DNA from: Monoplex corrugatus
Taxonomy: Eukaryota; Mollusca; Gastropoda; Littorinimorpha; Ranellidae
DNA length: 64,000 bases
NCBI GenBank assembly: GCA_030674185.1
Contig: JAPXFY010000023.1
Coordinates: 14,243,686-14,307,685 of the forward strand
Reading direction: 5' to 3'
Shown here: positions 1 through 9,661 of the stretch, one piece after another
Layout: each line of letters opens with the position of its first letter
Numbering within the stretch: position 1 is the stretch's first letter
Notes under the pieces: model-generated
What the model was told of the DNA's origin: nothing
Seen by the model: the letters and a program-made list of their open reading frames with translations, nothing else
The model's database searches: none
Position numbers and translations under genes: made by a program

Positions 1-229
1 GTGGTCCGCCATACATAACGAAGCAGGGAGCTATGGACAGCACGAGCCACAGATTACTGTTCTCCTGAGACCTAATGAGCGCGCGCATCGAACGAGACAC
101 TGATCGCTCCTTACCACGCAGCTGCCAGTTTCTGTAGTCATGTCTTTGGAACGACGTTCGTGCATTAATTATGACAACATCCACTGACCAAAATCTTCAA
201 ACGTCCCACGTTGGTTCAGCTGAGGGTCT

Positions 230-560
230 AACACAGGACCTCTCACGTGTGAGGCGAGAGTGATAACCACTACACTACCGAACCACTTCGGGAGAAGAGT
301 GACAGAATGGTTCAGACGTTCGCCTGCCTATAACTAAACTCGAGGTTCCAGGGTTCGCTCCCAGTAGAGGCCTTGACTTTTCTCCCCAGTTTGACCGGAA
401 AATCAAACCGAACGTTTTATTCTTCGGAATGGGATGAAAAACGGTTCGGACCCATGTGCCTTCAGGCTGCGCACGCTAAAGATCCCACGGCAGTTGAAAA
501 TCGTGAAGAGTAGGGCATTGCCCAGCTGCCTTGGTATAAAACATTGGAGAGATAGGCTGA
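230..560. repeat. SINE-like dispersed repeat with a tRNA-like head (uncertain)
   Basis: Around 300-350 there is an A-box-like stretch and a B-box-like GGTTCGCTCC, the two halves of a tRNA-type internal pol III promoter. It is followed by the phrase CACGCTAAAGATCCCACGGC, a type of text I associate with dispersed molluscan repeats. No clean target-site duplication was found, so the borders are approximate. Confidence 0.35.
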
Positions 561-659
561 TTTCCCAGGTCCCACTCCTTGAAGACCAGTTAGCATTCTT
601 GCTTTTCTGAAGTCTTGGTAAATAAAAAAAAAAGTGAATATGAATATGAATTTGAAGCG

Positions 660-920
660 AGGGAGAGGGGTGGACGCTGCCCTCATGGTGCTGGCCCCTG
701 GGAAAGTTGAGGTCTCTGCCACCTCACTCCCCTACGACCCCAGTGTTATGGAACTATCTAAGTTGGACCTCAGGATCTGGCCATCTCATGGATTTATGTG
801 CAGGCTTAAGGTTTGTGCCATGATCATTCTGGATCTTCTCCATCACATGGCTCCTGTGACGTAAGTGCATATGGAATTCACTCCGAGAAACTGAAACTGA
901 AACTGCAACTGAAACTTCAA
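660..920 (+). repeat. Dispersed repeat, family C followed by family D
   Basis: The first part (CCTCATGGTGCTGGCC ... AAAGTTGAGGTCTCT) recurs near 11,145, 18,460 and 33,335. The second part (TTATGTGCAGGCTTAAGG ... GTGCATATGGAATTC) recurs near 30,180 and ends in a short ACTGAA-type tail. In this copy the two parts are contiguous, which suggests one longer SINE-like element of which other copies keep only one end. Confidence 0.55.
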
Positions 921-1151
921 ACGTCCACGTGTGTTATGCCGGCTTCTACAAACTGAACATGTCCCGAGTATTGATAACCATTGACTGGCGGCCATAATTT
1001 TGTTATACTGTCTGGAACAAACCAACTCAGCGACGAACAGGAGGAGAAATTGTTGTGGACAAGTAGACTAAAAGTTCACTGATACAGTGCTTACGGCACT
1101 GACACATGACCAGCACTACACAAGCCGTACACTGGGACCAAGGTCTCACTG

Positions 1152-1195
1152 TTAACCCTTTGACTCCCTCACTCTATCCAACAGCTTCCTACAGG
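1152..1195 (+). mobile_element. Half copy of a TTAA palindromic MITE
   Basis: It begins TTAACCCTTTGACTCCCTCA, the left end of the piggyBac-like MITE seen complete at 7,311, 34,450 and elsewhere. It stops at the point where the palindrome of the full copies would fold back (CCTACAGG). The sequence that follows is a LINE remnant. Confidence 0.6.
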
Positions 1196-1774
1196 CGATT
1201 AGTGATTATGTCCATGGCATGGGCCACTCGCCTGTGTGCCACATTTGTGATGCAGGATATCAGTTACTGCTCCTGAATATTTCAAGGAGTTCTGAAGGGA
1301 CTGTCAATACCTGCAGCCTTACCACATTCTAGTGACTTCATTGCTGCTACAATTTATTCACAGAATATTGGGAAATCATCCTCGTTTGATGGATCTTGCA
1401 GGATACTATTGACCCACTTGAGTTCAGAGCAACACTCAGTCCTCTTTTCTATGTTATCTGTTTCCAGTGCTGACTTTACATTGCTGTTGTTAGGTCAAGT
1501 CCTTTGCAGTCTTAAAAACCTCTTTGTGTCGTTGTTATCAAGCTTTTCTCGATGTCTTCACGTTATTGTTCGATCCAGTTTTTGTTTGCAGTCTTCATTT
1601 CTTGACCAATCCTCTTGTCTATAGTGCTGTATTTCTCTTTACTTTTTGGTTTTTGTTTTTGTTTTTGTTTTTGTTTTCAATTTTCTTTTGCACCTTTAAG
1701 CTTCTTGTAGTGTCAAGATCTTCAAGATATTACTCGTAATCCAAGGCTTGGGTTTCCAGTTCTTATCCCTAAGA

Positions 1775-1885
1775 GTGGTTGGGGATGAAGAGGGTGGGGG
1801 AGATGCTGGGGGCAACGAGAGATAGAGATGGTTGGAAGTCCATGGTCGCCAACGCCATGCGGCAGGGCACCTGATGATGATGATG
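1775..1885 (+). mobile_element. 5'-truncated LINE 3' end (111 bp) with target-site duplication
   Basis: This is the last 111 bp of the LINE family seen at 52,241-54,084, ending CATGCGGCAGGGCACC and a (TGA)n tail. It is flanked by a perfect 10-bp direct repeat ATCCCTAAGA (1,765-1,774 and 1,886-1,895), as expected for target-primed reverse transcription. It splits the linker region of the minus-strand RTE-like remnant. Confidence 0.75.
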
Positions 1886-2053
1886 ATCCCTAAGAACTTT
1901 CTTGATGTTTCAGTCATGACTTGGTGGAAATTATTGGTGAGGACTTCAAGGTCTTCTTCAAGCAGTAGTAGCGGGGCGAAGTTTCTTCCTATGACTGCTT
2001 GGAATTGTTTGGTGATTTCAGGATCTTCCAGTTTATCAATATTGAATCTGAGA

Positions 2054-2446
2054 TCGTGGACAGTCAACAAGCAAAGCCAGAACAAGATTGAGGCAGCCGA
2101 GATGTGGTTTCTAAGAAGAATGTTGACAGTTCCATGAACTGCAAAGAAAACAAACGAGACAGTCTTGATGGAGGCAGACACAAGTAGATCATTCATAAGG
2201 AAGATTAGGAAAAGACAGGCAACATTTATAGGCCATTTTATGAGGAAGGGGGATTTGGAGCACCTGGTCACAACGGGAAAGCTGGAGGGAAAGAGAGCAC
2301 CGGGTAGACCCAGGGAGAAAATGCTGGACGGACATGCAGAGTGGCTGGGGACGAGGATGGTGGGGGAGATACTAGGGGCAACGAGAGATAGAGACAGATG
2401 GAAGTCCATGATCGCCAACGCCATGCGGCAGGGCACCTGATGATGA
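2054..2446 (+). mobile_element. 5'-truncated LINE 3' end (about 390 bp)
   Basis: It matches the 3' part of the LINE at 52,241-54,084, starting at GGACAGTCAACAAGCAAAGC and ending GCGGCAGGGCACCTGATGATGA. It encodes the C-terminal RKRQATFIGHF and GRPREKMLDG phrases. It sits between the endonuclease part and the linker part of the minus-strand RTE-like remnant. I could not define a clean target-site duplication. Confidence 0.7.
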
Positions 2447-2566
2447 GTACCCTATCGTTTGTACTCTCGTTACAACACGGGCCGCAGGGTTTAGTTGGGC
2501 ATCTATACCAACCTGGGCGTTCCAGTCACACAGAACAATGAGGATATGTCTTAATTCTTGTCAATA

Positions 2567-2705
2567 AGGAATGTTCTGAGCTTACCACTTTATGCTTTGT
2601 GGCTGCGTCTATGCTAGCTGAATGGGTAGCGCAAACTGTGTTGGGTTTGAGAAATTCCACATGGGAGATAACTCCGTGACTCTCAAGAGTTATGTTACTT
2701 AGTTG
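2567..2705. mobile_element. Partial MITE, same family as 8,005-8,198
   Basis: It shares the internal text (GTTCTGAGCTTAC ... GCGTCTATGCTAGCTGA ... GTAGCGCAAACTGTGTTGG) and the right inverted terminus (GTGACTCTCAAGAGTTATGTT) with the complete copy at 8,005-8,198. The left terminus is missing. Confidence 0.6.
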
Positions 2706-4199
2706 TCGACTTTATTGATGATGTTTGAAGCTGGGTGCAGATTCTTTTTTCAATCTGGTCATCATCACAGTTTGATAAAGGAGCACAATATTTTCACTAC
2801 GGCCATGTTGAATGGTTTCGCTCTTAGGCGGATAGTCATGATCCTCCTGCAAATAGTCACATCCCTACACAGCTTTTTGATTTATCTGTTGACCATAAAA
2901 GCCCATTCTATGTGCATGTTTGTGCTCTTCTCCACCATAGTACAGGACTTGGGCTTCTTCTGTCTGTATTTCTTCATTGTTTTTCCGACTTCGCAGACGC
3001 CGGCGAGAATAACAACAACAACAATGATATTAATAATTTCACTTATACAACGCAAACAGTTAATGTCAAAAGTATGCTCGTTGCACTTTACAGGAATAGA
3101 ATAAACAAGAGGATGCTGAACCAGCGTATACTCAGCCTGTCAGGCGTGTGACCCTTGACCCAAGTTGTCATTCTCTCTCGATCTCACCTAGACATACAGA
3201 CACATGCACAGACTCAGACATACAGACAGACAGGCACACACACACACACACAAGGATGTCGATCTTATATGTGTTTTTATTTGAGTATGTTAAGTACATG
3301 TGTACATGTTTTCCTCTTCCATTATTCATTATTCATATTCCATTTCTTTTTGTCGCAATGGATTTACCATGTGAAACTCGGGCTGCTTTATTTTTTTTTT
3401 TTTTTAACCAAAACTTCGGAAAGGCAAAAAGGCTTTTTTTTTGGGGGGGGGGGGGGCGGCTTAGGACAGTTTTTAGATATTCCAGCCACTGAACCGTGGG
3501 TTTAAATGAGCAAGGCTGGTTTGTTTGTTTATTTTTCTAGTGTTGCAAATATTGCTTTAAATGTGGATGAAAGCGTGTGGACTCGGCCTGTTTTTTTGTT
3601 TTTGTTTTATGAAAAGGAGGGGATAGAATAGAATGGCACTTGCTTTAAGTTTTTTCTTTTTAAAAAAATGTTTTTAAATGTTTTTTGTTTTAACTGCAGC
3701 GGCTCAGCTTTTCCCTCTCCAAAACTACAACCACCATTTGTCACATCAGGCATTCTACATCTTGTCAAACGTCATCTCTTAACTGAAGTGCAGTGCATTC
3801 TAATGAGACAATTCCAACACAGTCTAGTTTTCGTATTCAAAAAGAGTTTTCAGCTAGGCCTAAATATTTCGGCTAACACGCCTGCCGTGTCTGCACAGCC
3901 AACTGCTGGTCCATTGAATGTGCGAGGCTGGCGCATGACGTATGTATTATTAGTCACGTGATCTATCCTTTCAATGCATATGGAATTATGCTGTGCCGAA
4001 GGGGGTGTTCCGACCAGACAAACGGGAATTTCACGTAGCCGCAGTGCATGCAGCGAAAAGCTTTCCAACGTGTATAATCCAAAAATACTGAGCGTTGCAT
4101 TCTGGTAAGAGTACTTCTGATTCTATAGATAATACGTTTTGTTAAATGTGTACAACAGAGAGTGTATGATTTCAATTAAATGTTATTTTCAGTTAAAAT
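2706..4199. other. Non-coding, low-complexity sequence
   Basis: It holds a short CA run near 3,236-3,252, a T tract near 3,391-3,405, a T tract plus G tract near 3,435-3,456, and T-rich sequence to 3,690. Reading frames here are short and of repeat composition. I see no supported gene. Confidence 0.5.
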
Positions 4200-4750
4200 C
4201 TTGCCTGGGCGGCTGGTGACAAAAGAATCCTGTCACCCCTACTGAAAACAATGAACCAGTCCAGTTATTCAGGAAGCCATCGCAGCTTATGGGAGCATGA
4301 ATGGCGGCGAGAGACAAGGAATGCGACTTTCTTTAACTGCTGAAGATCGCAGCATGTTCAGAGGTTTATTCACTGTTGGTTTTGCCAAGGACACACTGTT
4401 TACCTGTCGACATCGACCTTTGGAACATGTGATCAAAAGTGAGTGGCGTGTCTTGTTCAGTTCGTTTCGTCTGCGATGTGTTGAGGACGTTTCCTCTTCG
4501 GCCCTAGAAACTTATTTCAGGCTCAGCCTGTCAAGATGAACACGTGCCTTGTTCGCTGCAAGGACGCTTGACGAGTTCGCGAAATGGTTTCTTGTCTCGT
4601 TCTCAGAATACCTGGTATATTATGTATTCAGAATTGTTCCAGCGATAGCTGCAAGGCGTTATTGCCCACGGCCAAAAATAGAACAGTCGTCTGCTGCACG
4701 GCGGATGCAGACGAACTCTTTAGTTCTCACTGAAGTGTGACTGTGAGTGT
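4200..4750 (+). promoter_or_regulatory. CpG-richer block, candidate promoter or 5' exon
   Basis: CpG dinucleotides are clearly more frequent here than in the flanks, for example around 4,300-4,330, 4,460-4,500 and 4,555-4,590. An ATG with context GAGCATGAATGGCGG lies at 4,297. A GTGAGT donor follows at 4,439, leaving 142 nt after that ATG (phase 1). The only recognised downstream exon begins in phase 0 relative to its acceptor at 43,712, so a direct coding join does not work. A non-coding first exon remains possible. RNA evidence is needed to call this a gene start. Confidence 0.25.
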
Positions 4751-5515
4751 GACGTGTGCGTTTTTGCGTAAATAAGAGTCAAGGAGATAAAGATGATAGG
4801 CTGCTGACGATGACGAAATATCGCCTGGAGGGTCAAATTAGGACACCCTGTTCAACCGGTGTTATGTAACTAGACCAAACACTCGCCTGTTTTGAGGAAC
4901 GATCCGGTTCGGTGGTTGAAGACGAGTTACTGCTCAAACGCTGAATGGACAAAAGTTCATAATCAATGGACCATAGGTAGGCCAAATTATGTAATAAATC
5001 GCGTGTTGATGAAATAGGCCTTTTGTTAATATAATAGTTGCTTGCTTGCTTTTAATAGTGTAATGTGATATGTGGGCAAAACTTTTGATAACTTCCATTA
5101 TTTGCGCACCGATTTCCCCTATAGTATAATCGATATGCCTAATCATCTTTGCCTCCAGCCACCAACCAAATGCCAGCTTCCTCCATAGTTATTAGATAAA
5201 TATTTATTTAATTCATGGTCTGTTTGTGAGGGTGGTGGGAGATGAGGGAAAAGGATGCCAGTTTGTTTGATATGTATTTTTTAAATGTTCTGTTGTTTTA
5301 AAAGACATGTGAACATTAGGCATACATGATGAAGGCAGCTTCTGGTAATTTAAGACTGCTAGGTGGGCCATGATTATGACATGATTGGTTAGTTGTTGTG
5401 AGATGTGTGTATATATATTCAAGATCAGTGTGAAGATACCGGGAGTTTGTGTATATTCAAGATTGGTGTGAAGAAACCAGGAGTTTTCAGTTAAATGTGT
5501 GAGATTTACGATGGG
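4751..5515. other. No feature recognised
   Basis: AT-rich non-coding sequence. I see no open frame longer than chance, no recognisable repeat and no splice-site pair worth reporting. Confidence 0.5.
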
Positions 5516-5519
5516 TGTT

Positions 5520-5880
5520 CAGGCGAGTGGGCAAGACATCTGACTTTCAGCTGGAAGGCATAGGTTCTGTCCCACCTGGGTACCTCCTGCCTGTTGGGTA
5601 AAGGGTGCAGATTTTTCCAGTCTCTCAGGTCAACATGTTCCAGACTTGTTAGTACGTAAACTGTCTTGATGTGAATACGCACACAGAGTATGAAGTATGC
5701 ACGTTAAAGATCCTGTAATTAGTGCAAGTCATGTCAGTGGCTTATGGAAACATGAAAATACTCAGTGTGCATACCCACTGAAGACACAGTATGCAGACTG
5801 TGCTGCAACACATTGCCTGCCTGCACAGTGTGGCAAAATAACATGCATACACACTCCAAGAAAAATCAGAAAGCTTAAAA
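5520..5880 (-). repeat. Dispersed SINE-like repeat, family B
   Basis: It shares text in the opposite orientation with 19,440-19,740 and with the split copy at 34,760-35,640. Shared phrases read on the minus strand include AGTCTGCATAC, AGGATCTTTAACGTGCAT and a GGAGGTACCCA stretch. The end near 5,520 carries a CGAGTGGGCAAGACATC ... AGGTTCTGTCCC arrangement that resembles tRNA A and B boxes. Confidence 0.55.
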
Positions 5881-6189
5881 ACAAGAAGAAAACAATGATA
5901 ACAAACACACATGTGAGTTGATGAAAAGATAAACTAAAATTGATGGAGCAAAAGTCTTCAGAATTGAAGAATGGTTGACACTAGTAATAGTATCAGGTTC
6001 TGTATTGTGACTGTCATGATATGGTACTTCATAGGTGAATTTAATTGTAAATTAATAGGATAGACGCTATTACTAAACAGAGTATTTTTGTCTTTTGGCA
6101 AGCAGAAACACCTGTACTTTCAACAGTTAAGCAGAGGATTTCTGTATTTTGGCATGTGGAAACACTTGTACTTTCAACAGTTTCGTCAA

Positions 6190-6468
6190 AATTGGAAGTA
6201 CAGTTTGTTTTTATTAATCATCCCTGTTTTGTAAACAAAGTAGTTCTGGCCCAAATCAGCAGTGGAAATGAGAGTGTATGAATTGGAAGTACAGTTTATG
6301 TTTTTATTAATCATCCCTGTTTTGTAAAAAAAAGTAGTTCTGGCCCAAATCAGTAGTGGAAATGAGAGTGTATGAATTGGAAGTGCAGTTTATGTTTTTA
6401 TTAAATCATCCCTGTTTTGTAAACAAAGTAGTTCTGGCCCAGATCAGTAGTGGAAATGAGAGTGTATG
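6190..6468. repeat. Three tandem copies of a ~93-bp unit
   Basis: Units start at 6,190, 6,281 and 6,375 and share ATTGGAAGTACAGTTT through GTGGAAATGAGAGTGTATG with few differences. Just upstream (6,076-6,182) a separate ~53-bp unit ending CTTTCAACAGTT is also present twice. Confidence 0.8.
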
Positions 6469-6680
6469 GATGCTTTTGTGAAAGAGTAGTGACTGAGGAT
6501 TTTTTCATCTGCCATGCTGAGAGTGTGTTTTTGTAATGTACAGATCAGTTTCAAAGGCTGTTCAGGTTTTGATAGGAAAAAGAAAGAGAGAGAGAAAGAG
6601 AATATGTGTGTGACTGAGATGATGACAACTTAGGTTGAGGGTCATTTGTTGTACAGGTTTGAGCTTATCCTAGCTCAGCA

Positions 6681-6683
<3 letters not shown>

Positions 6684-6715
<32 letters not shown>

Positions 6716-6739
6716 GTGTGTGTGTGTGTGTGTGTGGTG
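6684..6739. repeat. (GT)n microsatellite
   Basis: Two GT runs separated by one TTTT interruption. A comparable CA run lies at 8,412-8,446. Confidence 0.9.
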
Positions 6740-7310
6740 TGTAAGACGGAGGGAGGATGATGACTTGCGTCAGAGGTTGCATGCCCAGCTCCTTTCCTGT
6801 CTTCCCCCATCCAGTTTGCCTGTGCTTTGTGCCCTGGAGATTTAGTCATTGTTACTTGAATCCATGATTTGGTATATCATAAATGTCATTGTTATTATTA
6901 CAGTCATAGTCATACAGAACCATTAGCAGGTCATTACTATGACATGTATAGATATCTCGATTAATCAGTCAATTAGTGGGCTTACCAAACAACTGGTGAG
7001 AGTATGACTTAATGAGTGTTCTGAACCACCGAGCTCATGTTTGGGCCCTAGTTTCATGCTCAACCTTTGTCCACTCTGTCCAGCTCAGGTGGCAATGTAT
7101 TATGACTTAGAGAACCCCTTCATCAATCACTGTAACAGAGATATCATCCTGAAACAAGCAGGCGGTTCTAAGGGGGTACACTTTGTGACAACTGTGCTAT
7201 CTCTAGCCCTGACTCTACAGCTTGAACTAGAGGTGCAACACACATGACACACTCCACCATTATTTAATTTCTGCTAGGAATTTTGGTTTGGTGTAAATAT
7301 GGCTTTAAAT

Positions 7311-7502
7311 TTAACCCGTTCACTCCTGCACCCTATCCACCAACTGCATAAACTTAACCCTTTGACTCCCTCACCTGTCCACCAGTTTCCTTTAGGAAGC
7401 TGGTGGATAGGGTGAGGGAATCAAATGGTTAAGTTTCTGCTTTGCTAGCATGATTGGTAGTGCAGGATGCTGGTAGACAGGGTGCGGTTGTCAAAGGGTT
7501 AA
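7311..7502. mobile_element. TTAA-flanked palindromic MITE (piggyBac-like), complete
   Basis: 192 bp from TTAA to TTAA. The outer arms read TTAACCCGTTCACTCCTGCA and, inverted, GTGCGGTTGTCAAAGGGTTAA. Inside lies a second inverted pair (CTTTGACTCCCTCACC ... GGTGAGGGAATCAAATGG) centred on an AGTTTCCTTTAGGAAGCT palindrome. TTAA ends with termini starting CCC are what piggyBac-superfamily MITEs show. No coding capacity. Confidence 0.65.
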
Positions 7503-7626
7503 AATGATTTTTTTCCCTTAAATTTAAATGCCTGTTGTATTCTTTACAAATCAAATCCCCAGATTCCTGCCCTTATATCTCATCTTGTTTCACTCTGGTT
7601 CTGCCTAGGGATTATTTTGAGGCCAG

Positions 7627-7768
7627 AGAATGAATAACACTATGGATAGTATGAACAGAGGATTCAGCACTTGCTGAGTGGCAAGACTGGTCAACCAAAG
7701 AATGAATAACTCATATCGATAGTATGAACAGAGGATTCAGCACTTGCTGAGTGGCAAGACTGGTCAAG
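7627..7768. repeat. Two tandem copies of a ~71-bp unit
   Basis: GAATGAATAAC ... GACTGGTCAA is repeated at 7,627-7,697 and 7,698-7,768 with few differences, so the duplication is recent. Confidence 0.8.
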
Positions 7769-8004
7769 GCAGGTCAACGTGGTCGCATGAAAGCCATGGA
7801 CATAATTGATTTTGGCCAATGACAGAGAGTGAAGCTGGTCAGGTCAGCTCTGGTTTTTTATTTGTCAAGTATACTTGTTAATCAAGGATTTTAGTAAAAA
7901 TCCTCATTTCTGATTAACAACACTTACAGCAAATAGAGAACTGATTAAGTAATGTATAGAATATACCAAAGAAATAAGAGGGAAGCAGGGAGAATTTTTA
8001 TGAT

Positions 8005-8198
8005 ATTAATCAAACAACATAACACTTGAGAGTCACGTTGGAATTATCATGTAGGAGTGTTCTGAGCTTACGGTTTTTGTGCTTTTTATCTGCGTCTATG
8101 CTAGCTGATTAGGTAGCGCAAACTGTGTTGGATTTGAGAAGTTCTGCAATATGGGAGATAATTCCTGTGTGACTCAAGAGTTATGTTCTTTGATTAAT
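8005..8198. mobile_element. MITE with ~32-bp terminal inverted repeats
   Basis: The left end reads ATTAATCAAACAACATAACA and the right end, inverted, ATTAATCAAAGAACATAACT. The arms continue through CTTGAGAGTCAC with two mismatches and a 2-nt gap. A second, left-truncated copy lies at 2,567-2,705. No coding capacity; the superfamily is not assigned. Confidence 0.65.
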
Positions 8199-8413
8199 GT
8201 ATAGAATGTTCTGTTTACCCATTTGACTTGCCTTATCTATCCACTAACATCAGTGTGTATAAATAATCACAAGGTTGAAATACCTAATTCATATTTAGAG
8301 AGAGAAAGATGATCCCTTAATTAACTGGTGAAGTACTTCAATTTGTGGAAAGACAGTTTGAAAATTAATGAAATATTCCAAGACATGAGACACTAATAGG
8401 TACGTGCACACCA

Positions 8414-8448
<35 letters not shown>

Positions 8449-8449
8449 T

Positions 8450-9225
8450 TGAGACATTGGCTTCTCTCACAAAACGTGAGTGGTTGTAGAGGAGAGGTGT
8501 GACTGACTGCAACCCCACTGACCACCAGCTGTGTAAATATTAGAAAAGATTATCATATTTCATCTTCAGATATGATCTGACCATGTAGACAGACAACACA
8601 AAGAAGACAAGACTAGAATACCGAGGATAAATTGTCATGATTCAACAGCTGTTGATTGAGCACAGGAATGAAGGCAGAACTGTCTTCCCATGTTTGATGC
8701 CACAGTAAGTTCAGTTCAGATGGGTCAAACTCAAAGGTCAAAAGTCACAAGCACACAAAATATGTTTTGGCTAAGATTATAATGTCACTTTAAGGATTTA
8801 TCAACAGATTTTTGACTAAGTTTACAATTAATGATAATGATAATACTAATATTCATGAGGCACCAAATCTTGATCCAAGAATCAGACCAAGTCGCACAGT
8901 TTCATCATAAATTTAACCAAAGCAATCAACCAGCAATGACCAACACTTCAGGGCACAAAGCACACACAGTCTGCGAGGGGGGGAATGGGAGGGGAGTGAG
9001 GTGTGTGACCCTGACCCCAGCGGTCATCCTCCCTCTGTCTTGCTCAGAGTCACACACACACGCGGATTGTGAGTGCAAAGAGGTAAATGACATTGTTTTC
9101 AAGCTTTGCATGACCAGGTTCATATACTGAAGGCACAAGTGAAAGAAGTTGGAAGGGAAGGGGAAGATAGGGAAAAAATGGAAAAGAAAACAGAAAACTA
9201 AAAAACAAAACCAAGATGAATGATC
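8450..9225. other. Non-coding, no recognised gene
   Basis: It contains a short dispersed-repeat-like phrase near 9,000 (GTGTGTGACCCTGACCCCAG) that resembles one at 3,146-3,165. Otherwise there is nothing I can support. Confidence 0.45.
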
Positions 9226-9399
9226 TTTCTTATTTACCTGTCATTTACCGTAGTTGAAAGCCCATCGTCAAGTTCCCTTCATAAAATGGTGTGGTTTGTT
9301 TGTATATCTTTTCAGCTTTTTCTTATTTACCTGTCATTTACCGTAGTTGAAAGCCCATCGTCAAGTTCCCTTCATAAAATGGTGTGGTTTGTTTGTTTG
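9226..9399. repeat. Two tandem copies of a 93-bp unit
   Basis: TCTTATTTACCTGTCATTTA through ATAAAATGGTGTGGTTTGTT occurs at 9,228 and again at 9,321 without a visible mismatch. Confidence 0.85.
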
Positions 9400-9421
9400 T
9401 TTTTGTCGCCTTACTGAGCAG

Positions 9422-9661
9422 TTCTTTTCTTTGAAATGTGGATTTTGATAGTACTACTGGGGAAAGTGTAGAGATCTTTCAAGTTGTAAGGTTTAAGACC
9501 TCAAACAGTTGTATTTTGAGACAGATTGGAGCAGATGTGAAGTCTTTTCTTTGAAATGTGGATTTTGATAGTACTACTGGGGAAAGTGTAGAGATCTTTC
9601 AAGTTGTAAGGTTTAAGACCTCAAACAGTTGTATTTTGAGACAGATTGGAGCAGTTGTGAA
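9422..9661. repeat. Two tandem copies of a 120-bp unit
   Basis: The units 9,422-9,541 and 9,542-9,661 are offset by exactly 120 bp. I see two differences (near the unit start, and GCAGATGTGA against GCAGTTGTGA). Confidence 0.9.

Larger units (their letters stand above)
1196..2565 (-). mobile_element. RTE-like LINE remnant (endonuclease tail to start of RT), broken
   Basis: Read on the minus strand, fragments follow the order of an APE-endonuclease/reverse-transcriptase polyprotein. Near 2,520 there is a DWNAQVG phrase typical of the endonuclease C-terminus. Between 2,050 and 1,900 comes the linker with KLEDPEI and a GRNFAPL phrase, and near 1,750 KPWITSNIL. From 1,690 to 1,400 there is KTANKNWIEQ, EDIEKSLIT and EDDFPIF. 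Near 1,230 comes GEWPMPWT followed by a stop. Frames change repeatedly, so it is dead. Two plus-strand fragments of a different LINE are inserted in it. The family assignment is by motif only. Confidence 0.7.

Noticed and set aside
1696..2436. 246-codon minus-strand frame as a single gene
   Set aside because: It is a mosaic of RTE-like linker text and the complement of two inserted LINE 3' fragments.
7041..7247. Possible exon (acceptor-like GCTCAG, open frame with YYDLENPF)
   Set aside because: No donor in a consistent phase, no recognised similarity, and single-frame openness of this length is expected by chance.
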